DNA of 64,000 nucleotides from NCBI RefSeq assembly GCF_011682065.1, contig NZ_VUYU01000024.1:41174-105173 (forward strand), written 5' to 3'. The first letter of the stretch is position 1. The number at the start of each line of letters is the position of its first letter. Under the pieces are notes generated by a model. The model searched no databases, had not been told where the DNA came from, and saw only the letters and a program-made list of their open reading frames with translations. Of this stretch, positions 1-8,112 are shown one piece after another. The stretch comes from Massilia rubra. GTDB taxonomy: Bacteria; Pseudomonadota; Gammaproteobacteria; Burkholderiales; Burkholderiaceae_D. The translations under genes were made by a program, and so were the position numbers.

Positions 1-491
1 GCAATGTGAAGCCGTGGCTGTCGAAAGGCCTGTACCTGGGCTCGATCATGACCGCCTTCGACCAGCTGATCTTGCGCGGCAAGGCGCCGTGGACCTTGCA
101 CCGCGATTATGGCGACCATGAGTGCCTGAAGCCGGCGGCCAACTATGCGCCGATCGCGTATCCTAAGCCGGATGGCAAGCTGACCTTCGACCGCTTGTCG
201 TCGGTGTTTATTTCGAACACCAACCACGCGGAAGACCAGCCGATTCACCTGACGCTCAAGAACGACAGCATTCCGGTGTCGGTCAACCTGGCGCAGTATG
301 CCGGTCCGGAGTCGCGTTATTGCCCCGCGGGCGTGTATGAGTATGTGAAGACCGACGAGGGCAAGGACCGCCTGCAGATCAATGCGCAGAACTGCGTGCA
401 TTGCAAGACCTGCGATATCAAGGATCCGACGCAAAATATCGTGTGGGTCACGCCGGAAGGTGGCGGCGGGCCGAATTATCCGGGAATGTAA
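1..491 (+). CDS. Electron transfer flavoprotein:ubiquinone oxidoreductase, C-terminal part
   Basis: Partial gene: the reading frame is open from the left edge, so only the last ~163 codons are here. The family passes electrons from reduced ETF (fatty-acid and amino-acid dehydrogenases) to ubiquinone at the inner membrane, using FAD and one 4Fe-4S cluster. Visible are the conserved [20 protein letters not shown] stretch, the [13 protein letters not shown] segment and the C-terminal cluster motif [13 protein letters not shown], followed by the typical end [15 protein letters not shown]. These are characteristic of the family, so the assignment is firm. The first codon in the window that could read as a start (GTG at 6) is internal. 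Confidence 0.95.
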   Translation, partial: NVKPWLSKGLYLGSIMTAFDQLILRGKAPWTLHRDYGDHECLKPAANYAPIAYPKPDGKLTFDRLSSVFISNTNHAEDQPIHLTLKNDSIPVSVNLAQYAGPESRYCPAGVYEYVKTDEGKDRLQINAQNCVHCKTCDIKDPTQNIVWVTPEGGGGPNYPGM

Positions 492-542
492 GTCCGGCAG
501 CGTCGGTTTCGCCATGGCGAAGCCGACGCCGACGCTGCCCGC

Positions 543-2813
543 TCAATGCGGCAAGCGCGGCGCCCCCGCAGCCGCCATTGCTTCGAACTCCTGCGCCGGC
601 ATCGGTCGGGCAAACACATAGCCCTGCGCGTAATCGCAGCCGGCGTCGACCAGCAGCGCACGCTGCACCTTGGTCTCCACCCCTTCCGCCACCACTTTAA
701 GCCCCAGCTTGTGCGCCATGACGATGATCGCTTCGCACAGCGCCAGGTCGCCCACGTCGTTCTCGAGCGTGGCCACGAAGGACTGGTCGATCTTCACATA
801 ATCGATATCGAAGCGCTTCAGGTGCGACAGCGATGAATATCCGGTGCCGAAATCGTCCAGCGCGACCTGCAAGCCCATCGCGCGAAACTGGCGCAGGCGC
901 TCGATGACCTGGGTCGCGCCTTCGAACAGCACCCCTTCGGTAATCTCGATGACGATGCTGTTCGCAGGCAAACCGAGCTCGTTCAGATAATCGAGCCAGC
1001 TCAGATACAGGTCGGCGTCGCGCCGGAATTGCACCGGCGACTTGTTGACGCTGATCTGGAACGACGGGTCGATACTGCGCTGCCAGCGCTGCACCTGCTG
1101 CGCCACCTCGCGGAACACCCAGTCGCCGATCTCGACAATCAGCCCGTTCGACTCGGCAAACGGGATGAACTCCGCCGGCCCCAGCAAGCCGCGCGTGGGA
1201 TGGCGCCAGCGCAGCAGCGCTTCGGCCTTGTGCACCGTCCCCGTCTGGAGCGACACAATCGGCTGGTACACGATCTCGAACTGGCGCAGCGCAATGGCTG
1301 CGCGCAAGTCGTCGGCAATGCCCTGGCGCGCCTGCGCCGCCTGTTGCAGATTCGGCGTGACATAGCTGAACTGGTGGCCGCCGGCATGTTTGGCGACCGC
1401 CATGGCGCGTTCGGCGCGCTCGAGCAGGTGCCCGACGTCGCGCCCGTCCGGCGGATACAGGGCGATGCCGATGCTGGCCGACAGGAACGCTTTCTCGCCG
1501 CCCAGATCGAACGGCATGGCCAGCACCGCGACCACGGCGTGGGCGATGCGCTCGACGCTGCCGACATGGTCGAGCCCCGACAAAATCACCGTGAACTGGT
1601 CGCCTTGCAGGCGCGCCAGGGTATCGCTCGAACGCACGCAGTTGGCGATGCGCCGGCTCGCTTCGATCAGCACCAGGTCGCCGAGCGCATGGCCGAGGCG
1701 TTCGTCGACCTGCTTGAAGTGGTCGAGGTCGATGAACAGCAGCGCCAGGAAGGCGGCGCCGCGATCGGCCTTGCGCGTTTCGTGGCCCAGCCGGTCCATG
1801 AACATGTGGCGGTTGGGCAGTCCGGTCAGGGTGTCGTAGTTGGCTTGATGCCAGATCAGCTCGGTTGACTGCTTGCGCTCGGTGATATCGGTGACCAGCG
1901 CCAGCACGCCAAGACAGGCGCCGTCGGCGTCGAGGATGGGGCTGGTCGACATGGTGGTCCAGACCACCCTGCCATCCTTGCCGATGAAGCGGTATTCGTA
2001 CGGCGCCGGCACGCCCTGGGCGCGCTCGGCGATGCACTGCTCGAGCATGGCCATGCCCTCGTCATCCATGAACGAGAGCAAGGGGCGCGCCAGCATCTCT
2101 TCGATGCTGTAGCCGAGGATCTGCGCCATGCGCGGGTTGACGAAGGTGGTGCTGGCGGTGGCGTCGATTTCCCAGATACCTTCGCCGACGCTGTGGACGA
2201 TGCGCCGGAAGCGTTCCTCGCTGCGTTCGAGCGCGGCTTGCCGGCCTTCGGCGCGCTCGACCACGAGGCGGCAAGCCTGGCCGCTGCCGTCGGCGCTGCC
2301 ATGCAGGGTGACGTCGAGCGCGCTGTCGTCGGGCGTTCGCAGGCGCATGCGGCAGGTTTCGCCCTTGCCGCTATTGAGGGAACGGGCAAAAAATCCGTCG
2401 AAGTCGGGCAGGAAGGCGGGCACCACGAAGGAGCGAAAATGGTGCAGGCCGGGACTGGCGCGCGCCACCCCGAGCATGGTGGCGCCGACCAGGTTAACCT
2501 GCAGCATGGTCGTGTCGAAGGCGAGCAGGAAATAGCCGACCGGGGCCAGCAGGTACAAGTCGCCCGAACGGGCCAGGTCTTGCTCGTGGCGCAGGCGCTC
2601 GATGGTCACGCCACTGCTGTCAAGGGCGGGGGCAAGTGCTTGAGCCTGCGGGGCGGTGGGCACGGCGGCCGGCTGTCCGGGATGCCAGGCGAAGGCGCCA
2701 CCCGGCAGGGCGCTGTCCGGCCCTGCCGGGCGCGGCGCGGCCTGGCGCGGCCCGGCTTGGCGCTGATGCGCCTGCGCGGAACCCTGTGCTGCCGGATCGT
2801 GATCCTTGTCCAT
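543..2813 (-). CDS. PAS-GGDEF-EAL protein, probable c-di-GMP phosphodiesterase
   Basis: About 756 residues from the ATG at 2813 (MDKDHDP); the frame stays open to 2894 but that extension looks like upstream DNA. Order: a low-complexity Ala/Gln/Pro N-terminus, a PAS-like region, a second PAS/PAC (RIVHSVGEGIWEID to TDITERK), GGDEF, then EAL. The GGDEF signature reads RLQGDQF instead of R-GGDEF, so diguanylate cyclase activity is unlikely. The EAL domain keeps its key residues: EALLRW, SVNKS, EITEG, DDFGTGYSSL, KIDQSF and AEGVET. By family rules this points to hydrolysis of c-di-GMP, with the GGDEF part perhaps binding GTP. No transmembrane segment is evident, so it is probably cytoplasmic. It stands alone, separated by about 180 bases from the ABC permease gene upstream on the same strand. 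Confidence 0.88.
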   Translation of the reverse strand: MDKDHDPAAQGSAQAHQRQAGPRQAAPRPAGPDSALPGGAFAWHPGQPAAVPTAPQAQALAPALDSSGVTIERLRHEQDLARSGDLYLLAPVGYFLLAFDTTMLQVNLVGATMLGVARASPGLHHFRSFVVPAFLPDFDGFFARSLNSGKGETCRMRLRTPDDSALDVTLHGSADGSGQACRLVVERAEGRQAALERSEERFRRIVHSVGEGIWEIDATASTTFVNPRMAQILGYSIEEMLARPLLSFMDDEGMAMLEQCIAERAQGVPAPYEYRFIGKDGRVVWTTMSTSPILDADGACLGVLALVTDITERKQSTELIWHQANYDTLTGLPNRHMFMDRLGHETRKADRGAAFLALLFIDLDHFKQVDERLGHALGDLVLIEASRRIANCVRSSDTLARLQGDQFTVILSGLDHVGSVERIAHAVVAVLAMPFDLGGEKAFLSASIGIALYPPDGRDVGHLLERAERAMAVAKHAGGHQFSYVTPNLQQAAQARQGIADDLRAAIALRQFEIVYQPIVSLQTGTVHKAEALLRWRHPTRGLLGPAEFIPFAESNGLIVEIGDWVFREVAQQVQRWQRSIDPSFQISVNKSPVQFRRDADLYLSWLDYLNELGLPANSIVIEITEGVLFEGATQVIERLRQFRAMGLQVALDDFGTGYSSLSHLKRFDIDYVKIDQSFVATLENDVGDLALCEAIIVMAHKLGLKVVAEGVETKVQRALLVDAGCDYAQGYVFARPMPAQEFEAMAAAGAPRLPH

Positions 2814-2990
2814 CTCACCTCGCACACATAGCACACGCCAGCGAACCTGCCACGCACCGGCACGCAAGCAGCGCAGGACGGAAGGTGGAAGCACTGTCGC
2901 CTAGACTAGCATGGGCGCGGGCGCGATGTCGAGCGCCGTCTGGACGCAGCCGGCGATCGCGCCGCATATTCGTGCGGCGCGATGCAATCG

Positions 2991-3656
2991 TCAGCGCTGC
3001 GCGCGGTTCAGGCGCCGTTCCAGGTAGCGCTGCAGCGCTTCGAACAGCAGGCTCAGGCACCAGTAGATCACGGCCGCGGTCATATACAGCGGCAAGGGAT
3101 TGGCGCTGCCGGCCACCGCTTCCTTGGTCGCAAGCATGAGCTCGCTAATAGTGACGACCGAGACCAGCGAGGTATCCTTGATCAGGCTGATCAGGGTATT
3201 GCTCATCGACGGTACGGCCACGCGCAAGGCTTGCGGCAGCACCACGTGATACAGGGTAAACCAGTAACCGAGGCCCAGGCTGAAGCTGGCGCGCCACTGG
3301 CCCTCGCTCACGCCGAGCACGGCGCCGCGAATGCTCTCCGACAGGAATGCGCCGGCATTGAGCGAGAGCGCCAACACGCCCGCCACCACGGGCGGGAAGT
3401 CGATGCCGATGCTGGGCAGCCAGTAGTAGATCACGTACAACTGCACCAGCAGCGGCGTGCCGCGCATGGCGCTGACGTACAGTTCGGCGGGGGCGCGCAC
3501 CAGTTTCCAGCGCGACAGGCGCATCAGGGCGGTGGGAAAGCCGAGCAGCAAGCCGCCGACCATCGAGGCCAGCGCAAAGGCGACCGTGTAGCCGGTGCCC
3601 TTGAGCATCGACGGCGCGGCATCGCGCAACAGTTCGGCCAGTGCGGCCCAGTCCAT
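2991..3656 (-). CDS. Polar amino acid ABC transporter permease (HisM/GlnP family)
   Basis: 221 residues, usual length for the family. It shows the N-terminal LKGTGYTVAFALASMVGG segment, several hydrophobic helices and the cytoplasmic EAA-type loop VVLPQALRVAVPSMSNTLI, which contacts the ATPase in this family. It would form the inner-membrane channel for uptake of a polar amino acid. It lies 15 bases downstream of the binding-protein gene, so the two are almost certainly co-transcribed. No ATP-binding subunit gene is next to it; the next gene downstream is an unrelated GGDEF/EAL gene. The ATPase is therefore inferred to be encoded elsewhere or shared. Confidence 0.92.
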   Translation of the reverse strand: MDWAALAELLRDAAPSMLKGTGYTVAFALASMVGGLLLGFPTALMRLSRWKLVRAPAELYVSAMRGTPLLVQLYVIYYWLPSIGIDFPPVVAGVLALSLNAGAFLSESIRGAVLGVSEGQWRASFSLGLGYWFTLYHVVLPQALRVAVPSMSNTLISLIKDTSLVSVVTISELMLATKEAVAGSANPLPLYMTAAVIYWCLSLLFEALQRYLERRLNRAQR

Positions 3657-3671
3657 CGGCAGCGCCCCGGA

Positions 3672-4481
3672 TCAGGGCTGCGCGGCCGGGCGGCTGACGT
3701 CGCTACCAAACCACTTGACCGAGATTTTTTTGAGGCTGCCGTCGGCCTGGGCCTCGGCCAGCGCCTTGTTCAAGGCGGCCTTGAGCTGGGGATTGCCTTT
3801 GCGGATGGGAATACCCATGCGCTCCACATTGCCGACACGCGCGCCGGCCTGGATCGGCAGCTTGGAATGATTGAGCAGGTAAGCGACCATCAGGCTGTCG
3901 TTGAGGGCGGCGTCGATGCGGCCGAACGCCAGGTCCTGCAAGGTTTCCGGCGCGGCCGGGTAACTTTTCACGTCGATACCGGGCACGGCCTTGGCTTGCT
4001 GCTCGTAGACACTGCCCTGCCCCACGCCCAGTTTCTTGCCCTTGAGATCGGCGAGGCTGGCGTAGCTCGCCTTTTCATTCTTGCGCACGATCAGTTGTGG
4101 ATTGGAATAGGTGTACGGTTCGGAAAAATCGAAAGTTTGCTCGCGCTTGGGATTGATGCCCACCTGGCTGATCGCCACATCGAACTTGCCGGCGGCCAAT
4201 CCAGCCAGGATGGCGCTCCACTCGGTGGTGACGAACTCGGGCTTGAGACCCAGGCGCGCCGCCAGCAAGGTGGCGACGTCGACATCGTAGCCGGCCAACT
4301 GGTTGGCCTTCAAGTCCTTGAAATTGAAGGGCGGATAAGTGCCTTCCATGGCAATTTTCAGGGTGCCGCGGGCTTTGACGGTAGTGAGCAGGTCAGCCGC
4401 GCCGGCCGGCATGGCCAGGGCGGCGCCGATCAGTCCGAGGGTCAGGGTCAGGGTCAGGCGGCGACGGGAAAGGATGGGCAT
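3672..4481 (-). CDS. Amino acid ABC transporter periplasmic binding protein (SBP_bac_3)
   Basis: 269 residues beginning with a clear Sec signal peptide: RRR, a hydrophobic stretch to about residue 25, then AMPAGAAD. The mature part begins LKIAMEGTYPPFNF, the classical opening of family 3 solute-binding proteins. It contains GYDVDVATLLAARLG, the ligand-loop segment FDVAISQVGINPKRE followed by FDFSEPY, and GSVYEQQA. It should capture a polar or cationic amino acid in the periplasm and deliver it to the permease encoded 15 bases downstream. The exact ligand cannot be read from the sequence. Confidence 0.93.
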   Translation of the reverse strand: MPILSRRRLTLTLTLGLIGAALAMPAGAADLLTTVKARGTLKIAMEGTYPPFNFKDLKANQLAGYDVDVATLLAARLGLKPEFVTTEWSAILAGLAAGKFDVAISQVGINPKREQTFDFSEPYTYSNPQLIVRKNEKASYASLADLKGKKLGVGQGSVYEQQAKAVPGIDVKSYPAAPETLQDLAFGRIDAALNDSLMVAYLLNHSKLPIQAGARVGNVERMGIPIRKGNPQLKAALNKALAEAQADGSLKKISVKWFGSDVSRPAAQP

Positions 4482-4514
4482 GGAGGCGGCAATGTTATGG
4501 AAAAGAAAATCAGT

Positions 4515-4937
4515 TTAGCGCGAATAGCTCGCTTTACGGTGGCGTCCGCCAAAATTGTGTCCGACCACCAGGGTGGTGCTGGCGACCAGGGTCGACAGGC
4601 CGATGATGAGCTGGACCAATTTATCGTCCGGCAGCACCCACAACTGGCCCTGCGGCGCCTCGACGCCGGTGGCGGCCATGATCAACGGCGCGATCCATGC
4701 GGCATCGTCGTCGACGTCGAGGATGACGGCGTCGGCGCTGGTCTGCATATAGATATTGCCGCCCACGGCCAGGGTAAAGCAGACGCCGTAGCCGGTTTCA
4801 TGCGGGGCGATGTGTTCGGTCAGGCTCTGGTTGTGCTCGTCGATCCACAGTTCGACGTCTTGCGGCGTTTCCAGGGCGGTCCAGGGACGGGGGCGAAAGC
4901 GCGGCGCCGGTGCTGGCGCGGGTGTTTCTGAGTTCAT
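4515..4937 (-). CDS. Hypothetical protein, 140 residues
   Basis: No family recognised. The protein starts with a Pro/Ala-rich tail, has an acidic middle (VILDVDDDAAW) and a C-terminal hydrophobic stretch (LVQLIIGLSTLVASTTLVVGH) that could be one membrane helix, followed by a basic end (GGRHRKASYSR). It is read on the same strand as the binding-protein gene and ends 33 bases before that gene starts, so it may be the first gene of that transcript. It is divergent from the DUF3460 gene. Codon use matches the neighbours, which supports it being real. Confidence 0.6.
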   Translation of the reverse strand: MNSETPAPAPAPRFRPRPWTALETPQDVELWIDEHNQSLTEHIAPHETGYGVCFTLAVGGNIYMQTSADAVILDVDDDAAWIAPLIMAATGVEAPQGQLWVLPDDKLVQLIIGLSTLVASTTLVVGHNFGGRHRKASYSR

Positions 4938-5054
4938 TGCGTCCTGAGAGTTAAGCGATAACGGCGCGTATCGTACGGCATTTTCGGCCGCGCGTACATG
5001 GGCGTGGAACCAACGCGCGCATGGGTGGTCATAGTAGCGTTAACGGGAGGCCTG

Positions 5055-5267
5055 ATGATGAAGCACGCCGAGAAATACCGTCCTGCGAGCAGGCAGTATG
5101 TATCCGAATTCGAGCAATTCATGGACGGCTATCTGGCGCGCCATCCGGAAGTGGAGCAAGACCGCCAGCGCGGTTGGTATATATGGTGGGATCACCGCGT
5201 CGACCTCGATGAGCTCGACAAGCAGCGCGAGAATGCATTGCCGGTCAAGCCGTATGTGTACGATTGA
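5055..5267 (+). CDS. DUF3460 family protein
   Basis: 70 residues from the ATG at 5055 (a second ATG follows at 5058). A GGGAGG ribosome-binding site at 5045-5050 decides this start over the upstream GTG/ATG options. The segment YVSEFEQFMDGYLARHPEVE with QRGW-IWWD matches my memory of DUF3460, a short protein found almost only in Burkholderiales and typically carrying SDFTQFL and QR-GR-LLWDK. Function is unknown. It sits just upstream of the tRNA-like element and looks like the last gene of the conserved backbone before the accessory block. Confidence 0.75.
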   Translation: MMKHAEKYRPASRQYVSEFEQFMDGYLARHPEVEQDRQRGWYIWWDHRVDLDELDKQRENALPVKPYVYD

Positions 5268-5330
5268 ATCATTTAATTGTTCAATGTAAATTTCTATTGC
5301 GAATTAGAATTTTCGGGCTATGATGAAGGT

Positions 5331-5418
5331 GCGCGGTTCGCTTATTTGGTAAAGCCCAGTCAGGAGCGTCTCAGACCGAATGACTGATAACCAGGTTCGA
5401 TTCCTGGACCACGCACCA
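5331..5418 (+). tRNA. tRNA-like element with a 20-nt anticodon loop
   Basis: The stretch folds as a class I tRNA except in one place. Acceptor GCGCGGT (5331-5337) pairs with ACCACGC (5408-5414), with one C-A mismatch. The D arm is GCTT-ATTTGGTA-AAGC (5340-5355). The T arm CCAGG-TTCGATT-CCTGG (5391-5407) is textbook. A discriminator A and an encoded CCA end at 5418. The anticodon stem is CAGTC (5357-5361) with GACTG (5382-5386), correctly placed after base 26 and before a 4-base variable region. Its loop is 20 bases (5362-5381) instead of 7, so no anticodon can be assigned. It may be a decayed or phage-derived tRNA, an attachment-site relic, or a tRNA mimic. The 5' leader GGT can extend the acceptor stem by pairing with ACC of the 3' end. 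Confidence 0.5.
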
Positions 5419-5499
5419 GATTCGACAGTGTCCACACAGGCAAGCGCATTGTTCTTGCGCGCCCCGGTTGACAAGCGCGCCGACGCGATTGAAGATCGC

Positions 5500-5880
5500 A
5501 TGATGACCAGCCCAAGCCGAGAAGAAGTTGATGCAAAGCTGAAAACCATCGAGACGAAAGTCGACGGTCGGTTGGCGGCGATCGAACTCACCCTTGAGAG
5601 CGGCATCTCATCGTTAAGAACCAATATGGACGCCCAATTTGCCAGGTTTGAGGCAACACTACACAAATCACAAGCCGATACCCTCAAGTGGGTAGTCGGC
5701 GTCGTCCTCTTACTCGGGACGATTGGGCTCGCCATCATGACATTTCTTTTCAATAACGTCGTGACGAAGGCGCCAGCCGTCGCTCCACCTATCGTGATCA
5801 CGATCCCGTCACCTCCCCACGCCGTGCCCGACAATTCGTCTTCCAGCTGGACTTCACCCACACGAAAAGAAAGCCGCTGA
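5500..5880 (+). CDS. Small coiled-coil, single-pass membrane protein
   Basis: About 126 residues from ATG 5500 (or 5503). The frame is open further upstream into the tRNA-like element, but those codons are unlikely to be coding. Residues ~5-60 are a charged helix with heptad-like spacing (REEVDAKLKTIETKVDGRL). A hydrophobic segment WVVGVVLLLGTIGLAIMTFLF then forms one membrane helix, followed by a Pro-rich tail. This layout is common in small phage- or island-encoded membrane proteins, but I recognise no specific family. Its lower GC than the flanks and its position directly after a tRNA-like element suggest acquired DNA. Confidence 0.65.
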   Translation: MMTSPSREEVDAKLKTIETKVDGRLAAIELTLESGISSLRTNMDAQFARFEATLHKSQADTLKWVVGVVLLLGTIGLAIMTFLFNNVVTKAPAVAPPIVITIPSPPHAVPDNSSSSWTSPTRKESR

Positions 5881-5950
5881 CACCAGCGGCCTGACCCGCC
5901 CCGCTCCCATCTTCCACCCAGCCGGCTGCCTGGCTTGCCCGACATCACCT

Positions 5951-5990
5951 CGGCTTAGGGCTTTGCCCTGAGCCGCCCCCCCCTTTGTTT
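5951..5990 (+). terminator. Probable Rho-independent terminator
   Basis: The stem CGGCTTAGGGC (5951-5961) and GCCCTGAGCCG (5965-5975), with a TTT loop and one G-T wobble, is followed by a C run and then TTTGTTTTT (5983-5991). It lies 70 bases after the coiled-coil gene and just before the LexA-box promoter, so it separates the two transcription units. Confidence 0.6.
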
Positions 5991-5996
5991 TTCCAG

Positions 5997-6025
5997 TTTA
6001 CTACTGTACATCCATACAGTATATT
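5997..6025 (+). promoter_or_regulatory. SOS promoter with LexA box in the spacer
   Basis: A -35-like TTTACT (5997-6002) and a -10-like TATATT (6020-6025) are exactly 17 bases apart. The spacer contains CTGT-N8-ACAG (6004-6019), the LexA operator consensus of enterics and many betaproteobacteria, extended to TACTGT...ACAGTA. Repressor bound there would block RNA polymerase. The first good start codon downstream on this strand is at 6132, so the likely target is the secreted protein gene. Confidence 0.7.
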
Positions 6026-6131
6026 AACTCCCGGTTACATCACCTTCCAGCTTCCCATGCACATAGCCTGGCCGCCGGGGTGCGTCCATTTTTGCTTGTT
6101 TGTCGAGCTCGTTCATTTTGACAGGGATGCT

Positions 6132-6560
6132 ATGAAGAAGAAACTTGCGGTCGGCATGATGCTGGTGCTCATGACGGCCGGCGCAGCACGGGATGCGGCA
6201 GCCGACGTGACCGTCGTCGTCGCGCCGAATGCAAAAGAGGATGCACCGACGTGGCGCGCGAATACGACGTTCGGTCGTCATCCATCGATATGCGCAACGC
6301 CGGATCTGATCCGGAACGTTGCCGGTGGCGATCCACTGGCCAACCTGCGCGACGCGCACAAAGATCCACGGCGCTGCAAATTATCGATTTGCATACCCGC
6401 CTCGATCAACCTGGATGTCGTCTGCGAGTTGACCACCGCGCGCGATAGCGAGGGCCGGTACAACTGCAGGATGGTGATCAACGATTTTCTGCGACATTGC
6501 ACGGAAAGCTGCCACACCGGCGACTGGAGCTGGCTGGACAGCTATCGCGGGCCATACTGA
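6132..6560 (+). CDS. Secreted cysteine-rich hypothetical protein, putative SOS-regulated gene
   Basis: 142 residues from ATG 6132, preceded by AGGGA at 6123-6127. This start places a good Sec signal peptide at the N-terminus (MKKKLAVGMMLVLMTAGAA, cleavage near ARDAAA-D). The mature part has seven cysteines (ICATPD, RRCKLSICIP, VVCELT, YNCRM, HCTESC), suggesting disulfide bonds in the periplasm or outside. I recognise no family. The LexA-box promoter ends 106 bases upstream, so DNA-damage induction is inferred. A longer frame to 5985 exists but would destroy the signal peptide. Confidence 0.6.
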   Translation: MKKKLAVGMMLVLMTAGAARDAAADVTVVVAPNAKEDAPTWRANTTFGRHPSICATPDLIRNVAGGDPLANLRDAHKDPRRCKLSICIPASINLDVVCELTTARDSEGRYNCRMVINDFLRHCTESCHTGDWSWLDSYRGPY

Positions 6561-6631
6561 TCACGCTCCACCCGGCGAACTACCGGGTCCCCGGCACGGT
6601 CCAACCCATTTTCCTAACTTGGAGATGGCGT

Positions 6632-6934
6632 ATGGAAAGGCTGAAGGAAACATACATCAGGGCATGTCAATTAGTCGTGCAAGGCAATTACCCTGATGCC
6701 CTGGAAGCATTCGTCTGGCTGCACGATCATCCGGTGCCGGACGAACCCATCTCGGAAGTATTCAGACGGGCGTGCGGCTTCCAGGCATGGGGCTTATTGG
6801 GCACGGTGTATGCGCCGGCCAGGGAAAGGATGCAAGAGATCCTTTCAGCCAAGCTCGCTTCCATGAAAACAGGCATGCCGGACAAGGCACTCGCATCCGA
6901 CGTCGTGGTGATGAAAAGCATTCTCGCTAAGTAG
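6632..6934 (+). CDS. Hypothetical protein, 100 residues, helical
   Basis: The start at ATG 6632 is supported by GGAG at 6621-6624. The sequence LKETYIRACQLVVQGNYPDALEAFVWLHDH resembles a single tetratricopeptide-type helix pair, and the remainder is also predicted helical (REYMQEI-like segments, KLASMKTGMPDKAL). No signal peptide or membrane segment is seen. No family recognised. It lies 71 bases after the secreted protein gene on the same strand and could share its transcript. Confidence 0.55.
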   Translation: MERLKETYIRACQLVVQGNYPDALEAFVWLHDHPVPDEPISEVFRRACGFQAWGLLGTVYAPARERMQEILSAKLASMKTGMPDKALASDVVVMKSILAK

Positions 6935-7137
6935 TGTGTAAAAACCAGGCGCCGCTCGCGGCCGGGTAAAATGGACGGCCACCGGGCAAGGCGCGCTCGG
7001 TCGGGCATTGGCGGCTTAATGGCCTCGATGATGCACGCTGCCCTGCTATAACAGTCTTTTGGCCACCGAAAGCCCGCCACAGATTGGAACTGTCGCCCTG
7101 AGGAACTGTGTCGATCCCTGTTAAAGCGCCGCGAAAG

Positions 7138-7506
7138 ATGAGTGATTCCTCTACCAGTCTGGCCAGGCTTGCCATGCGACTGCGCGCCGTCACGGAACGT
7201 CCACCGCAGCTCTGCAAGCAGTTCCTGGAAGAGCTTCCGGAGGCGAATCGCGTCGCCTACGTCGCGTACATGGAATCGAATAAGCACAGCTATTTTATCG
7301 ACCCGGTGGAGCTCGATCCGGCAGTGCGCGCCGCGCTGGCGGAACTGCGTTGTGAAGCCGGCCAACTGAGCGAGCAAGGGGAATTTGGCAGAGGCATGGG
7401 GAGTGGCGGCAGTCGTTCAGCATGGGTAAAGCGCGAATTACTGGAGCGTCACGGCATCACCTGGAGAACGCCTTGGGAAATGAACCCCGATTGCGCTTTC
7501 GACTGA
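7138..7506 (+). CDS. Hypothetical protein, 122 residues
   Basis: I chose the ATG at 7138; a GTG at 7108 would add ten residues. The protein has a helical N-terminus (SLARLAMRLRAVTERPPQLCKQFLEELPEANRVAYVAYM), a middle with ELDPAVRAALAELR and a Gly/Ser-rich linker before WVKRELLERHGITWRTPWEMNPD. No signal, membrane segment or known domain is evident. It belongs to the run of small orphan genes after the tRNA-like element. Confidence 0.5.
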   Translation: MSDSSTSLARLAMRLRAVTERPPQLCKQFLEELPEANRVAYVAYMESNKHSYFIDPVELDPAVRAALAELRCEAGQLSEQGEFGRGMGSGGSRSAWVKRELLERHGITWRTPWEMNPDCAFD

Positions 7507-7597
7507 CACCCGCGCGGTACGATCTTCGTCGTTGGCGCGCTGGCGGTCCGAATGGGGCTGAGCGTGGCTTATTCAGAAAAACAGGCTATTGCCGGAA

Positions 7598-7624
7598 CTG
7601 GCTTTGTCACACCGACAAAGCCAG
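7598..7624. terminator. Perfect hairpin between convergent genes
   Basis: CTGGCTTTGTC (7598-7608) and GACAAAGCCAG (7614-7624) form an 11-bp stem with a 5-base loop. It lies between two genes that end toward each other (7506 and 7656), the normal place for a bidirectional terminator. There is no clear T run on either side. Confidence 0.5.
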
Positions 7625-7655
7625 CTGAACGCGGCCTTGGCGCGAAGTACACGCC

Positions 7656-7865
7656 TCATACCGTTCGTGTAACGGCCTCTTCCGGCTCGAAGCCGATGTC
7701 GGTCACCAGGCCGGCTTCATCGAGGAAGAAAGTAACCCGCCCGGCGAGATACTCCAGCGTAATCACTTCACCAGGGCGCACGGTGCGGACAGGTCGTCCG
7801 ATCAAATCGCGCAGGGAGACGGGCACGCTCTCCGGAAAGTTCCAGGGCCAATTCTGATGGTTCAT
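7656..7865 (-). CDS. Peptidase inhibitor I78-like protein
   Basis: 69 residues from ATG 7865, with GGAG eight bases upstream; the open frame runs to 8051 but has no good site there. The core LRDLIGRPVRTVRPGEVIT, then EYLAGRVTFFLDEAGLVTDIGFE, follows the I78 (potato-inhibitor-I-like) pattern: G at the start, the RPG-xxVT bend, R before the strand and a C-terminal strand. Members bind and block serine proteases. Usual I78 proteins carry a signal peptide and end in CG; here neither is present, so a cytoplasmic variant or a divergent relative is possible. Confidence 0.65.
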   Translation of the reverse strand: MNHQNWPWNFPESVPVSLRDLIGRPVRTVRPGEVITLEYLAGRVTFFLDEAGLVTDIGFEPEEAVTRTV

Positions 7866-8112
7866 GGTTTTCTCCAATCGTTGATATGCGTAACACTGCC
7901 GCAGGCAGCACGGCTGTTCAACGATCATAGCGGCGCGAGCGCTCCCGCGCAGCGAACACATCAACGATGCGCACAGCGGCAGGGCCTGCCCGCAGTAGCG
8001 CCTCGGATCGGCAAAATACAAATTTCCGTTGGGGAATTTTGGCAAAATCATTAGCTTAAGTACCCTGCAGCTATAAAAACGGGTACGTTAACTTCCTGAT
8101 CGAGTGCAGACT

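Noticed and set aside
5304..5948. 214-codon minus-strand open frame across the tRNA-like element and coiled-coil gene
   Set aside because: Lacks any domain and overlaps a better supported plus-strand gene and the tRNA-like structure.
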